Positions 1-7,386 of a stretch of DNA of 46,074 nt are shown piece by piece. The notes below the pieces were generated by a model. It saw only the letters and a list, made by a program, of their open reading frames with translations. It did not search any database and was not told where the DNA came from. Within the stretch, counting starts at the first letter, position 1, and every line of letters begins with the position of its first letter. Made by a program: the position numbers and the translations under genes. This stretch comes from Chelatococcus sambhunathii (GTDB lineage: Bacteria; Pseudomonadota; Alphaproteobacteria; Rhizobiales; Methylopilaceae). The stretch spans positions 1-46,074 of the forward strand of contig JADBEO010000034.1 in assembly GCA_031316315.1 (NCBI GenBank), in the 5' to 3' direction.

Positions 1-35
1 GTGCAGGACCTGCCGCCCGGCGGCAGGTCCTGCAC
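1..35. repeat. Perfect 15-bp inverted repeat
   Basis: Two 15-bp arms (1-15 and 21-35, beginning GTGCAGGACC) are exact reverse complements around the 5-nt loop CCCGG. There is no T tract, so it is not a standard intrinsic terminator. It abuts a G/C-tract palindrome (38-73) and is probably part of a composite intergenic repeat, cut by the window edge. Confidence 0.75.
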
Positions 36-37
36 GA

Positions 38-73
38 CCCCCACCCCTAGCCCCTCCCCGCAAGGGGGAGGGG
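38..73 (-). repeat. Intergenic palindrome, G-tract family copy 1
   Basis: A 9-bp stem (51-59 with 65-73, CCCCTCCCC/GGGGAGGGG) is flanked by a tail that reads GGGGCTAGGGGTGGGGG on the minus strand. The same stem-plus-tail design (stem, then TAAGGGTGAGGG or TAAGGGTGGGG) recurs near 27.2, 40.9 and 46.0 kb, always between genes. Confidence 0.8.
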
Positions 74-107
74 AACAGCGGGGCGACGGCTGAGCTCGCC
101 TCCAGCG

Positions 108-746
108 TCATCTCCCTTCGAGCTCCCGCACGACCGCGAGCGTGCGCGTGACGCAGGTGACGGCGCTCCCCGCGGCGATCAGGAGGATCGCGACCAGCAG
201 CGACCAGCGCGTCTGCGAAAACGTCCATTCGATCGCCTGCGCGACGAGGGCGGCGGTCAGCAGCGCCATGCGCCGCTGCTTGGCCATGATCCCGGAAAAA
301 TCCTGCGCCAATCCCAGCGAGCCCCCGAACACCCGCACATAGGCAGTGAGCGCCGCGAGCAGCGCCGCCGCCCAGCCGGCCCAGCCGAGTCCCGCGGCGT
401 AGCCGACCGGGACCAGCAGCAGCGTATCGGCGACGCGGTCCGGGAACTCGTTCCACAGCGCGCCGACGGAGGACTTCTTGCCGCCCTCGATCGCCACCAT
501 GCCGTCGAGCAGGTTGCAGACAAGCCGCAGCTGGACGCAGAGCGCAGCGCCCAGCCAGCCGGCGGGATTTTGCACGAGCCCGATCAGGGCGCAGCCGGCG
601 GCGGCGAACAGCACGGAGACGCCGGAGATCTGGTTGGGCGTGACGCTGGAGGCGGCGAGCCTCGCCGCGAACGCCTTCGCCCAGCCGGCGTCGCGGCTCG
701 CGATCGGCCGGCGGGCCGGCTCCGCCTTCGGCATGTCGGACGGCAT
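108..746 (-). CDS. CDP-alcohol phosphatidyltransferase-family membrane protein (divergent motif)
   Basis: A 212-aa integral membrane protein with several hydrophobic segments. Family members transfer a phosphatidyl or related group from a CDP-alcohol to a second alcohol in lipid synthesis. The family signature is D-x2-DG-x2-AR-x8-G-x3-D-x3-D. Here the same spacing is seen with N78, D81-G82, A85, I86, G95, N99 and D103, so the first Asp, the Arg and the third Asp are replaced by Asn, Ile and Asn. Spacing is exact, so membership is secure, but substrate and even activity are open. It is transcribed away from the ETF-QO gene. The ATG at 746 is used; an in-frame Met four codons on is an alternative. 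Confidence 0.8.
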   Translation of the reverse strand: MPSDMPKAEPARRPIASRDAGWAKAFAARLAASSVTPNQISGVSVLFAAAGCALIGLVQNPAGWLGAALCVQLRLVCNLLDGMVAIEGGKKSSVGALWNEFPDRVADTLLLVPVGYAAGLGWAGWAAALLAALTAYVRVFGGSLGLAQDFSGIMAKQRRMALLTAALVAQAIEWTFSQTRWSLLVAILLIAAGSAVTCVTRTLAVVRELEGR

Positions 747-888
747 GCGCCCCGAAGATCCCCAACGCCGCCGCAGCGGCCCCCGAAGCCGAGACTAGCG
801 CGAGGGGCGCGGCGCCGCAAAGCCGCCCGCCCCTCACGCGCCGAACGGCCAACTCGTCGCGGACTATCGTCGCGCTAGCATTGCGGGC

Positions 889-908
889 GGAACGATGCGA
901 ACCGTTCC
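889..908. promoter_or_regulatory. Inverted repeat in the divergent 747-971 intergenic region
   Basis: GGAACG (889-894) and CGTTCC (903-908) are perfect 6-bp arms separated by 8 nt. It lies between the divergent CDP-alcohol transferase and ETF-QO genes, so it could be an operator for either. No convincing -35/-10 pair was found beside it. Confidence 0.3.
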
Positions 909-971
909 AGTCTTCCTTGCGCCGCAGCATTTTTCCGCACGGCGCGATGATCCGAGGAGCGCCGAGCCGAG

Positions 972-2645
972 ATGAACGACGTCGCCGGGACCGCCGAAAG
1001 CCTGCCCGAACGTGAGGGCATGGACTACGACGTCGTCATCGTCGGCGCCGGCCCCGCGGGCCTCAGCGCCGCGATCCGGCTGAAGCAGCTCAATGACGCC
1101 CTCACCGTCGTCGTGCTCGAAAAAGGCTCCGAGGTCGGCGCCCACATTCTCTCGGGCGCCGTCATCGACCCGAAGGGCCTCGACTCCCTGCTGCCGAACT
1201 GGCGCGAGGAGAGCGACTTCGCAAAATCCGAGGTGACGGAGGACGTCTTCCTCTACCTCACCGAGACCGGCGGCTTCAGGCTGCCGAGCTTCGGCATGCC
1301 GAAAATCCTGTCGAACCACGGCGCCTATGTCGTCTCGCTCGGAGACGTCTGCCGGTGGCTGGGCGCGCAGGCCGAAGCGCTCGGCGTCGAGATCTATCCG
1401 GGCTTCGCCGCCAACGAAATCCTCTACGGCGCGAACGGCGAGGTCGTCGGCGTCGCGACCGGCGACATGGGCGTTTCGAAGGACGGAACGCCCGGCCCGA
1501 ACTTCACCCGCGGCATGGAGCTGCGCGGAAAATACACGCTGTTCACCGAGGGCGCGCGCGGTCAGCTCACAAAACAGCTGATCGAAAAGTTCAAGCTCTC
1601 CGACGGCCGCGAGCCCCAGAAGTTCGGGCTCGGCCTGAAGGAGCTCTGGCAGGTCGCGCCGGAAAAGCACAAGCCCGGCCGCGTGCAGCACTCCTTCGGC
1701 TGGCCGCTCGACGACAAGACCGGCGGCGGCTCCTTCCTCTACCATTTTGGCGACAACCTCGTCGCGGTCGGCTTCGTGCTGCACCTCAACTACGAGAACC
1801 CGTATCTCTCGCCCTTCGAGGAGTTCCAGCGCTTCAAGACGCACCCGAAGATCCGCGACGTGTTCGAGGGCGGAAAGCGGCTCTCCTACGGCGCGCGCGC
1901 CATCACCGAGGGCGGCTTCCAGTCGGTGCCGAAGCTGGTCTTCCCCGGCGGCGCGCTGGCGGGCTGCGCCGCGGGCCTCGTCAACGTGCCGCGCATCAAG
2001 GGCAGCCACAACGCGGTGATGACCGGCATGCTCGCCGCCGAGAAGATCGTCGAGGCGCTTGGGCAAGGCCGCGCCGGCGACGAGCTCACGGCTTACGAGG
2101 ACGCCTGGCGCTCGGGCCCCGTCGGCCGCGACCTCGCGCCGGTCCGCAACGTCAAGCCGCTCTGGTCGAAATACGGCACCCGGCTTGGCGTGATGCTGGG
2201 GGGCTTGGCCATGTGGGCGGAGCAGTTCGGACTAAAACTGTTCGGGACGATGAGCCACGGCAAGCCGGATTTCCGGGCGACGAAGCCCGCCTCCGAATTC
2301 AAGAAGATCGCCTATCCGAAGCCCGACGGAAAGCTCACCTTCGACAAGCTGTCCTCGGTGTTCCTGTCGAACACCAACCACGAGGAGCACCAGCCCGTGC
2401 ATCTCGTGGTGAAGGATCTTGCGCTCCAGAAGTCGTCCGAGCACGACGTCTTCGCCGGCCTCAGCCAGCGCTACTGCCCGGCCGGCGTCTACGAATGGCT
2501 GGAGGACGCCCCCGAGGGCCCGAAGTACCAGATCAACGCGCAGAACTGCGTGCACTGCAAGACGTGTGACATCAAGGACCCCAACCAGAACATCACCTGG
2601 GTCGCGCCGGAGGGCGGCGGCGGGCCGAATTATTCGGGGATGTGA
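972..2645 (+). CDS. etfD: Electron transfer flavoprotein:ubiquinone oxidoreductase
   Basis: A 557-aa enzyme, the usual length for ETF-QO. It takes electrons from reduced ETF (fed by acyl-CoA and other dehydrogenases) and passes them through FAD and a [4Fe-4S] cluster to ubiquinone at the inner membrane. An N-terminal dinucleotide-binding motif VGAGPAG is followed by SAAIRLKQL. The C-terminal ferredoxin-like region carries a Cys in RYCPAGVYE and the cluster motif CVHCKTCDIKDP. The ATG at 972 is chosen; an internal Met at 1020, just before the FAD motif, would match shorter homologues. It is a single gene with no etfAB nearby. The downstream gene is convergent, with only 35 bp between the stops. 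Confidence 0.96.
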   Translation: MNDVAGTAESLPEREGMDYDVVIVGAGPAGLSAAIRLKQLNDALTVVVLEKGSEVGAHILSGAVIDPKGLDSLLPNWREESDFAKSEVTEDVFLYLTETGGFRLPSFGMPKILSNHGAYVVSLGDVCRWLGAQAEALGVEIYPGFAANEILYGANGEVVGVATGDMGVSKDGTPGPNFTRGMELRGKYTLFTEGARGQLTKQLIEKFKLSDGREPQKFGLGLKELWQVAPEKHKPGRVQHSFGWPLDDKTGGGSFLYHFGDNLVAVGFVLHLNYENPYLSPFEEFQRFKTHPKIRDVFEGGKRLSYGARAITEGGFQSVPKLVFPGGALAGCAAGLVNVPRIKGSHNAVMTGMLAAEKIVEALGQGRAGDELTAYEDAWRSGPVGRDLAPVRNVKPLWSKYGTRLGVMLGGLAMWAEQFGLKLFGTMSHGKPDFRATKPASEFKKIAYPKPDGKLTFDKLSSVFLSNTNHEEHQPVHLVVKDLALQKSSEHDVFAGLSQRYCPAGVYEWLEDAPEGPKYQINAQNCVHCKTCDIKDPNQNITWVAPEGGGGPNYSGM

Positions 2646-2680
2646 GTAGAAAACAAAACCATCCCGATCCGATGGAAGCC

Positions 2681-3679
2681 TCATCTGAATGGAATATTGC
2701 AATCCTCGATCGCGAAGAACTTTCTTTTATTCTCTTTCATTACTTCCGCTGCCTTTTTTACTTTTTCGTCGGGATCAATGCTCGGCCAAGTAAGTAAATA
2801 TAGTATCGGGAAGTCCAGCCCATCTGCGTACTTAAATGCATCATCAAATGAAATCTTAATGTATTGAGTTTTTCCGTACCTTCCTTCCCTCGAGAATTTC
2901 TCAAATGATTTTCCGTTAGATACTAATCGCACTTCCCTCTCGTCAACAAATTTTTCGTGCTTTAGAAACGGAGCGATCTGGATAAATTGAGTCCTTATTG
3001 ATTTCGCTTGTTTTAATATGATATCCATATCTCCTCTAGCTTCTTCCAATATTCCGGCTAACGTGACCGCGAGCGATTGCATGCGCTGCATTTTCTCAGA
3101 CATACTGTAGATCACTGGCTTAAGTATATAGGGATCGAAGCTGTTACCTAAGACCGGAAATAGCGCTTTTGCGAAAGCAATATTTACTCCATTATCTCTA
3201 CCATACGCCCGCCACTGGCTTAATGAATTTCGAATTAGCGAAAATGACACGATATACAGATCAATATCTGAAGTAAAATTCTCTCGTAAAGCTAAATACT
3301 TTTCATGATTTAGTAAGGGGTCCGCGACCATATCCATCGCTTGGCAATATAAAACATCCCAAGAATGCTCAATTTCGCTCACATCATTCATATTTTTGTA
3401 AAGCGTCGCCCACAGCTCGCCATTTTCTACTATTGATTTGAACGCTGAGAAATCAGTATAATGATATATTACTTCCACATTTTCTAAAAACCGGCCTCTC
3501 ATAACGCAAGCTATCGATGCCGGGGCTCTATAATAGCCAGCCCTTATATTCCCTTTGCTAGAATATACTAGAGTTTCCATGTCAAATGGTAGATCACGCT
3601 CGCGAATTTTTGACGAGCGAGCTCCATCGTATGCTGCAACCCCTGGTTTGAGATCATGATCATTCGCGTCATTTTGCAT
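2681..3679 (-). CDS. DUF2971 family protein, A+T-rich and probably acquired
   Basis: A 332-aa soluble protein. The middle matches the DUF2971 pattern: a YHYTD motif near residue 72, LWAT plus N-D at 98-99, SQWRAYG with a following Gly-Val near 154-164, and a DEREVRLV block near 246-253. The family has no settled biochemical role. Its His-Tyr-Thr, Trp and Glu pattern is loosely reminiscent of ADP-ribosyltransferase folds, which is speculation here. Base and codon use differ sharply from every neighbour (long A/T runs, AT-ending codons), which suggests horizontal transfer. It is convergent with ETF-QO. No good Shine-Dalgarno sequence precedes the ATG at 3679, and Met34 (3580) is a possible alternative start. 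Confidence 0.75.
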   Translation of the reverse strand: MQNDANDHDLKPGVAAYDGARSSKIRERDLPFDMETLVYSSKGNIRAGYYRAPASIACVMRGRFLENVEVIYHYTDFSAFKSIVENGELWATLYKNMNDVSEIEHSWDVLYCQAMDMVADPLLNHEKYLALRENFTSDIDLYIVSFSLIRNSLSQWRAYGRDNGVNIAFAKALFPVLGNSFDPYILKPVIYSMSEKMQRMQSLAVTLAGILEEARGDMDIILKQAKSIRTQFIQIAPFLKHEKFVDEREVRLVSNGKSFEKFSREGRYGKTQYIKISFDDAFKYADGLDFPILYLLTWPSIDPDEKVKKAAEVMKENKRKFFAIEDCNIPFR

Positions 3680-3752
3680 GCTGCCGATTATCTCAGATTC
3701 TCTAAATCAGTTCATTATTGTCTCCAGACGAAATTTTTAGACGTAGGCTGGC

Positions 3753-3766
3753 CATTCAGGTGAATG
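3753..3766. promoter_or_regulatory. Short palindrome upstream of the DUF2971 gene
   Basis: CATTCA (3753-3758) and TGAATG (3761-3766) are perfect 6-bp arms around GG. It lies about 75 bp upstream of the proposed start of the DUF2971 gene and could be an operator for it. The evidence is only symmetry and position. Confidence 0.3.
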
Positions 3767-3941
3767 ACTAGCGCTCGATTCGCCTGTCATCACGGTGGCA
3801 GAGCCCGAGGAAACTTGGTAAGCAATCGGAATATTTTCCTTGACACTCACCTCCATGTGATGTCTGCTGGCGACTTCCCTTCCCGTTGCGGAAGGCGTGT
3901 CCGGACCGGCCGGCCATGCGGGAGGGGAGCGGCGCCTGCGC

Positions 3942-4306
3942 CCGAAAGCACCGGAGCTTTCGGTCCCGGGACGTCGGACTGCGGCGCGAGGGTCTTTGGT
4001 CCTCGCGTGAAACGGCCGCCCGCCCTGCATTATGACGGGGCCGCCCTTGAATGGGCCGTAACGCGGCGGGACTCGTCCGGACCCTCGGAGACCTCCGAGG
4101 CCAACGGGTGGCCCGTCGCCGGAGCGCGGACCCCGGCAGACGACGAAAAATCGCCGTGCGCGGGACGCCGGGCGACCGGTTGTCCGAAATACGGAAAGAG
4201 CGGTGGCCCGACGTCCCGCGCCTTCCCATTGCTTTCGCTGTCTGACAGCCGAGCGAGACCTGGCCGGGGCAAGACGCCCGCGGCGGATGAGGCGCGCCCG
4301 CGCCTC
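3942..4306. other. Hairpin-rich gene-free tract, candidate structured RNA or element
   Basis: The 750-bp gap 3680-4430 holds no ORF that resembles a protein, but this part is dense in perfect inverted repeats: 3942-3949/3956-3963 (8 bp), 3985-3991/4001-4007 (7 bp), 4083-4088/4095-4100 (6 bp), 4104-4108/4112-4116, 4237-4242/4244-4249 and 4289-4295/4300-4306 (7 bp). The largest pairs 4158-4167 with 4212-4221 (10 bp) and, past one mismatch, 4169-4173 with 4206-4210. The 11-mer 3967-3977 is also complementary to 4208-4218, which competes with that stem. GTCCGGACC occurs at both 3899 and 4075. The strand of any transcript cannot be told. It lacks the conserved core motifs of RNase P RNA and tmRNA. 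Confidence 0.45.
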
Positions 4307-4430
4307 GGCGCGACCTGAGAGCCGGCATCGGGACAAGGAAGGGCGCGTCACCCCAAAATCCCATTGCCGCGCGGCCTGCGGCGCCTCACTTCTGCTCATC
4401 TAAGATTCGCGCCGCCGCGGAAGGGAACCG

Positions 4431-4922
4431 ATGAGACCGCCGATCCTGCCGCTCGCCGCAGCGCTCTGTCTCGCCGCCCCGGCGCTCGCCGCCGAGCGGG
4501 TGCCGACCCGCACGCCGGGCCTGTGGGAAAGCTCCACCATCACCAACGCCGGCCGCACCACCGTGAAGGAGTGCGTCGACGAGAAGACGGACCGGCTGGT
4601 GCTGCAGCTGACCGCGGTGCTGACCTGCAAGAACACCGACTTCCGCCGCACCGCCGACGGCTTCTTCGCCGGCGCCAAGTGCTCCGCCGGCGGCATGACG
4701 GTCGACAACCAGATCACGGTGACCGGCGACTTCGACAGCTGGGCGCGCGCGGAGGCCATCACCAACATGGCCTCGGCCGACGGCGACGCCGGCGTCAACC
4801 GCAGCTTCTCGACCGCGATCGAGACCCGGCGGCTCGGCGAGTGCGACGCGGGCCAGATCCCCGGCGACGTGATTCTGCCGGGCGGCAAGACCATCCACGT
4901 CAACCCCTCGGCCCGGCGCTGA
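4431..4922 (+). CDS. DUF3617-like exported protein
   Basis: A 163-aa protein with a Sec signal peptide (hydrophobic LPLAAALCLAAPALA, cleavage near residue 21). The mature part opens with TPGLWESST and has a Cys in VKECVDE, the PGLWE...C arrangement of DUF3617 periplasmic proteins. Three further Cys residues (TCK, KCS, ECD) could form disulphides. A GGAAGGGAAC ribosome-binding stretch precedes the ATG. Function is unknown in the family. The gene stands alone between the hairpin-rich tract and a convergent small gene. Confidence 0.8.
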   Translation: MRPPILPLAAALCLAAPALAAERVPTRTPGLWESSTITNAGRTTVKECVDEKTDRLVLQLTAVLTCKNTDFRRTADGFFAGAKCSAGGMTVDNQITVTGDFDSWARAEAITNMASADGDAGVNRSFSTAIETRRLGECDAGQIPGDVILPGGKTIHVNPSARR

Positions 4923-4927
4923 GAGGT

Positions 4928-5056
4928 TCAGCGCGGCCGGTCGCGCTCCTCCTCCTCGGCGGCGCCGCGCACCAGCGCCATGGCGAGCCCGCCGCCGACC
5001 ACGAGCAGCGCGCTCGCCCCGGTGAGCAGCCAGAAGATGTCGCCGTCTCCGATCAT
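4928..5056 (-). CDS. Small single-pass membrane protein (42 aa)
   Basis: A short ORF with a GGGAG ribosome-binding site six bases before the ATG. It encodes one hydrophobic helix (IFWLLTGASALLVVGGG) followed by an acidic and basic tail (EEEERDRPR), so it is probably an inner-membrane protein with a charged cytoplasmic end. It is convergent with the DUF3617 gene, with 5 bp between stops. No family is recognised. A longer open frame continues upstream, but the extension is Arg/Pro-rich and unlike a protein. Confidence 0.5.
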   Translation of the reverse strand: MIGDGDIFWLLTGASALLVVGGGLAMALVRGAAEEEERDRPR

Positions 5057-5197
5057 GTGATGCTCCCGATCGCGTCGAATGAGGGTCCGAATCGGACGGC
5101 GGACGGTGTAGGTGCTCGGGGTGGCGGACGAAGGGCGCGGAGGCGCCCGGCCCGCCAAGTTTGAAACGAGGAGCCGCCGCATTTCGGACGGGCGGCG

Positions 5198-5227
5198 GAG
5201 CAAGTTCCGTCTGCCGCGGACTTGCTC
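5198..5227. repeat. AGCAAGTCCG-type palindromic repeat, copy 1
   Basis: GAGCAAGT (5198-5205) is the reverse complement of ACTTGCTC (5220-5227), and the inner CCG/CGG extends the stem with one bulge. A second copy of the same design is at 35821-35847. It lies just upstream of the FKBP gene. Confidence 0.6.
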
Positions 5228-5259
5228 AACAGGCGAAAAAGTCTAGGGAGGCGAAACCG

Positions 5260-5685
5260 ATGAACCGGAGAAGCGCGCTTGCGGCGCTTTGCATTGCGGC
5301 TTTCGCGGCGACCTCGCCGCTCACAGCCGCGGAGGTGAAGACCATGTCGAACGGACTGAAATATGTGGACGTCGCGAGCGGCTCGGGCCCCGAGGCCAAG
5401 GCCGGCCAGCGCGTCGAGGTGCACTACACCGGCTGGCTCGACCAGGGCGGCCAGAAGGGCAAGAAGTTCGACTCGTCGGTCGACCGCAACGAGCCGTTCT
5501 CCTTCAGCCTCGGCGCGGGCGAGGTCATCCGCGGCTGGGACGAGGGGGTCGCGGGCATGAAGGTCGGCGGCAAGCGCACGCTGATCATCCCGGCCGATCT
5601 CGGCTACGGCGCGCGCGGCGCCGGCGGCGTCATCCCGCCGAACGCCACGCTGATCTTCGACGTCGAGCTGCTCGGCGTGAAGTGA
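5260..5685 (+). CDS. Exported FKBP-type peptidyl-prolyl cis-trans isomerase
   Basis: A 141-aa protein with an N-terminal signal peptide (LAALCIAAFAATS) followed by a single FKBP domain. Typical elements are VEVHYTGWL, KKFDSSVDR, a Phe-Ser-Phe and GEVIRGWDEG block, GYGARG and the closing LIFDVELLGVK. It should catalyse proline isomerisation during folding of periplasmic proteins. The ATG at 5260 is preferred because GGGAGG lies eight bases upstream; the open frame runs further 5' but without protein character. Confidence 0.92.
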   Translation: MNRRSALAALCIAAFAATSPLTAAEVKTMSNGLKYVDVASGSGPEAKAGQRVEVHYTGWLDQGGQKGKKFDSSVDRNEPFSFSLGAGEVIRGWDEGVAGMKVGGKRTLIIPADLGYGARGAGGVIPPNATLIFDVELLGVK

Positions 5686-5691
5686 CTTCGG

Positions 5692-5717
5692 CGCGGCGCG
5701 CTCAGACGCGCGCCGCG
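5692..5717. terminator. GC hairpin between convergent genes
   Basis: A perfect 10-bp stem (5692-5701 with 5708-5717, arms CGCGGCGCGC and GCGCGCCGCG) sits exactly between the stops of the FKBP gene and the convergent membrane-protein gene. There is no T run, so any termination would be Rho-assisted or weak. Confidence 0.45.
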
Positions 5718-6727
5718 ACCAGCCTCAAGGCCCGCCAGGCGAGGCTCGAGACCGCGCCGGCGAGCAGCGAGCCGAACCAGACAGCCAAGCCGATGAGATG
5801 CTTCAGCAGCGTCTCGGAGAGGCGAATGGTGGTGCGGAACGCCCGCAGGCTCGCCCGGCCCATCAGCTCGGCGACCGCGCGCGAGCGCGTTCCGAAACGC
5901 TGCGCGAAGCGCCGGAGGTCGGAGAGCTCGTCGACGCTGCGGGCGTATTTCATCAGCCGCACCGTCTCGGCCGCCCCGACCGCCGATCCGACGGCGCGCA
6001 GCTCCGTGGTCGCGCCGGAGAGCGCGGCGAGCCCCTTCGCGCCTGCGCCCGCCGCGTCGTCCGCCTCGCGCGTTCCGACGCGGGCGAGGCGGCGGCCGAG
6101 ATCGGCCGCGAACTCCGCCGTCATCGCGCCGGTTCTTCGCGCGGCCTTCAGAACCGAGAGCCCGAACCGCGCCGGGGCCGCGCCGCCGGCGGTGGCGTAG
6201 GTCGCGGCGGTGACGGCGACGCCGGCCGTGGCGAGGCCGAGGATCAGGTTCGAGTGCTCCTCGCCGCGCGCCATTCTCGCGCTCTCGCGGGCGATGTCGC
6301 GGATGTCGCCGATCACGGTGAGGTCGGCGGCGAGCGCGCCGGCGAGCGAGGCCGAACCGTCGATCTCGCCCGTCGCGAAGCCGCGGGCGGCGCTCTTGGC
6401 GTTGCGCATCGCGACCGCCGTGGGGGCCTCCGCTTCCGCGAGCCGGGCGAGCGTGTCGGCGGGCAGCGGCCGCTTCAGCTCGGCGGCGAGGTCGGCGAAG
6501 CCGCGCGCCAGCGCGACGTCGTCGGCGTCGAGCGCGGCCTTCGCCTTGTCGTTCAGCCGCTCGGGTCCGGCGGCTTCCGAGAGGCCGCGCTCGATCGCGA
6601 CCTCGAGCGGGACGGTCCAGCCGAAGTCGCTCGCAAGCGCCGCCGCCAGCAGCGCGGCCGAGCCGAGCAGCAGCGCCGTGCTGCAGCGCGCCGTCCAGTC
6701 CACCACCCTGACGGCGCGCGCCCCCAT
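5702..6727 (-). CDS. Uncharacterised membrane-associated protein
   Basis: About 341 aa, not recognised. It has an N-terminal hydrophobic segment (TALLLGSAALLAAALAS), a long helical Ala/Glu-rich middle containing ADLTVIGDIRDIARE, a second hydrophobic stretch (LILGLATAGVAVTAATYA) and a third near the C-terminus (LIGLAVWFGSLLAGAV). This suggests a three-helix inner-membrane protein with a soluble domain. The ATG at 6727 is preferred over one at 6781 because GGAG lies eight bases upstream. It is divergent from moaB with a gap of about 90 bp. Confidence 0.7.
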   Translation of the reverse strand: MGARAVRVVDWTARCSTALLLGSAALLAAALASDFGWTVPLEVAIERGLSEAAGPERLNDKAKAALDADDVALARGFADLAAELKRPLPADTLARLAEAEAPTAVAMRNAKSAARGFATGEIDGSASLAGALAADLTVIGDIRDIARESARMARGEEHSNLILGLATAGVAVTAATYATAGGAAPARFGLSVLKAARRTGAMTAEFAADLGRRLARVGTREADDAAGAGAKGLAALSGATTELRAVGSAVGAAETVRLMKYARSVDELSDLRRFAQRFGTRSRAVAELMGRASLRAFRTTIRLSETLLKHLIGLAVWFGSLLAGAVSSLAWRALRLVAARV

Positions 6728-6819
6728 CGGTAAAAACTCCGGAAATCGACAGCCGAGAGTTGGCCCCGAAGGCTCGCGCATGCAAGAGATCGCGGGCGGC
6801 GGCGGCCGAGGAGAGAGCC

Positions 6820-7386
6820 ATGGCGGGACTGGACGAGTCGCGGCCCTTCGTGCCGCTCGGCATCGCGATCGTGACCGTGTCCGACACGCGCGGCCTCGCC
6901 GATGACAAGTCCGGCGACACGCTCGCCGCGCGGATCGAGGGGGCTGGCCATCGCGTCTCCGGCCGCACGATCGTGCGCGACGAGCGGGAGGCGCTGCGCG
7001 CCGCCGTCTCGAGCTTCGTCGCGGACCCCGCGACCGACGTGGTGCTGACGACCGGCGGCACCGGGTTCACGGGTCGCGACGTCAGCCCCGACGCGCTGGA
7101 GCCGCTGTTCGAGAAGCGGATGGACGGCTTTTCCGCCCTGTTCCACGGCTACTCGAAGGGGACGATCGGCACGTCGACGCTGCAGTCGCGCGCGACGGCG
7201 GGGGTCGCCGGAAAAACCTTCGTCTTCGTGCTGCCGGGCTCGACCGGCGCCTGCCGCGACGCCTGGGACGGCGTCCTGAAGGCGCAGCTCGACTACCGCC
7301 ACAAGCCCTGCAATTTCGTCGAGATCCTTCCGAGGCTCGACGAGCACCTGAAGCGCGGCAAGCTCCGCGCGGGCGCCTCAGCCTAG
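6820..7386 (+). CDS. moaB: Molybdenum cofactor biosynthesis protein MoaB (MogA-like)
   Basis: A 188-aa MoCF-binding protein. This family adenylylates molybdopterin before metal insertion, or is a close relative of that enzyme. Seen are the early IVTVSDTRG, the central TTGGTGFTGRDVSPDA loop, SRATAGV and the C-terminal LPGSTGACRDAWDG followed by HKPCNF. GGAGAG before the ATG at 6820 supports this start over an upstream ATG at 6760. No other moa or moe genes are in the window. Confidence 0.92.
   Translation: MAGLDESRPFVPLGIAIVTVSDTRGLADDKSGDTLAARIEGAGHRVSGRTIVRDEREALRAAVSSFVADPATDVVLTTGGTGFTGRDVSPDALEPLFEKRMDGFSALFHGYSKGTIGTSTLQSRATAGVAGKTFVFVLPGSTGACRDAWDGVLKAQLDYRHKPCNFVEILPRLDEHLKRGKLRAGASA

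Noticed and set aside
864-2066. 400-aa open frame opposite ETF-QO
   Set aside because: ETF-QO is unambiguous on the plus strand; the antisense product has no recognisable family.
3942-4306. RNase P RNA or tmRNA as identity of the structured tract
   Set aside because: The length would fit, but the invariant RNase P core (GAGGAAAGTCCGG, GCCACAGAAA) and tmRNA features (tag reading frame, T-loop) are missing on both strands.
3942-4306. Integron attC array
   Set aside because: There are palindromes but no paired RYYYAAC/GTTRRRY core sites and no integrase.
3737-4399. Several long overlapping open frames (184-220 aa) on both strands in the hairpin-rich tract
   Set aside because: The translations are Arg/Gly/Pro-rich with no motif or domain, and frames are open on both strands simply because the DNA is G+C-rich. 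No start has a convincing ribosome-binding site.
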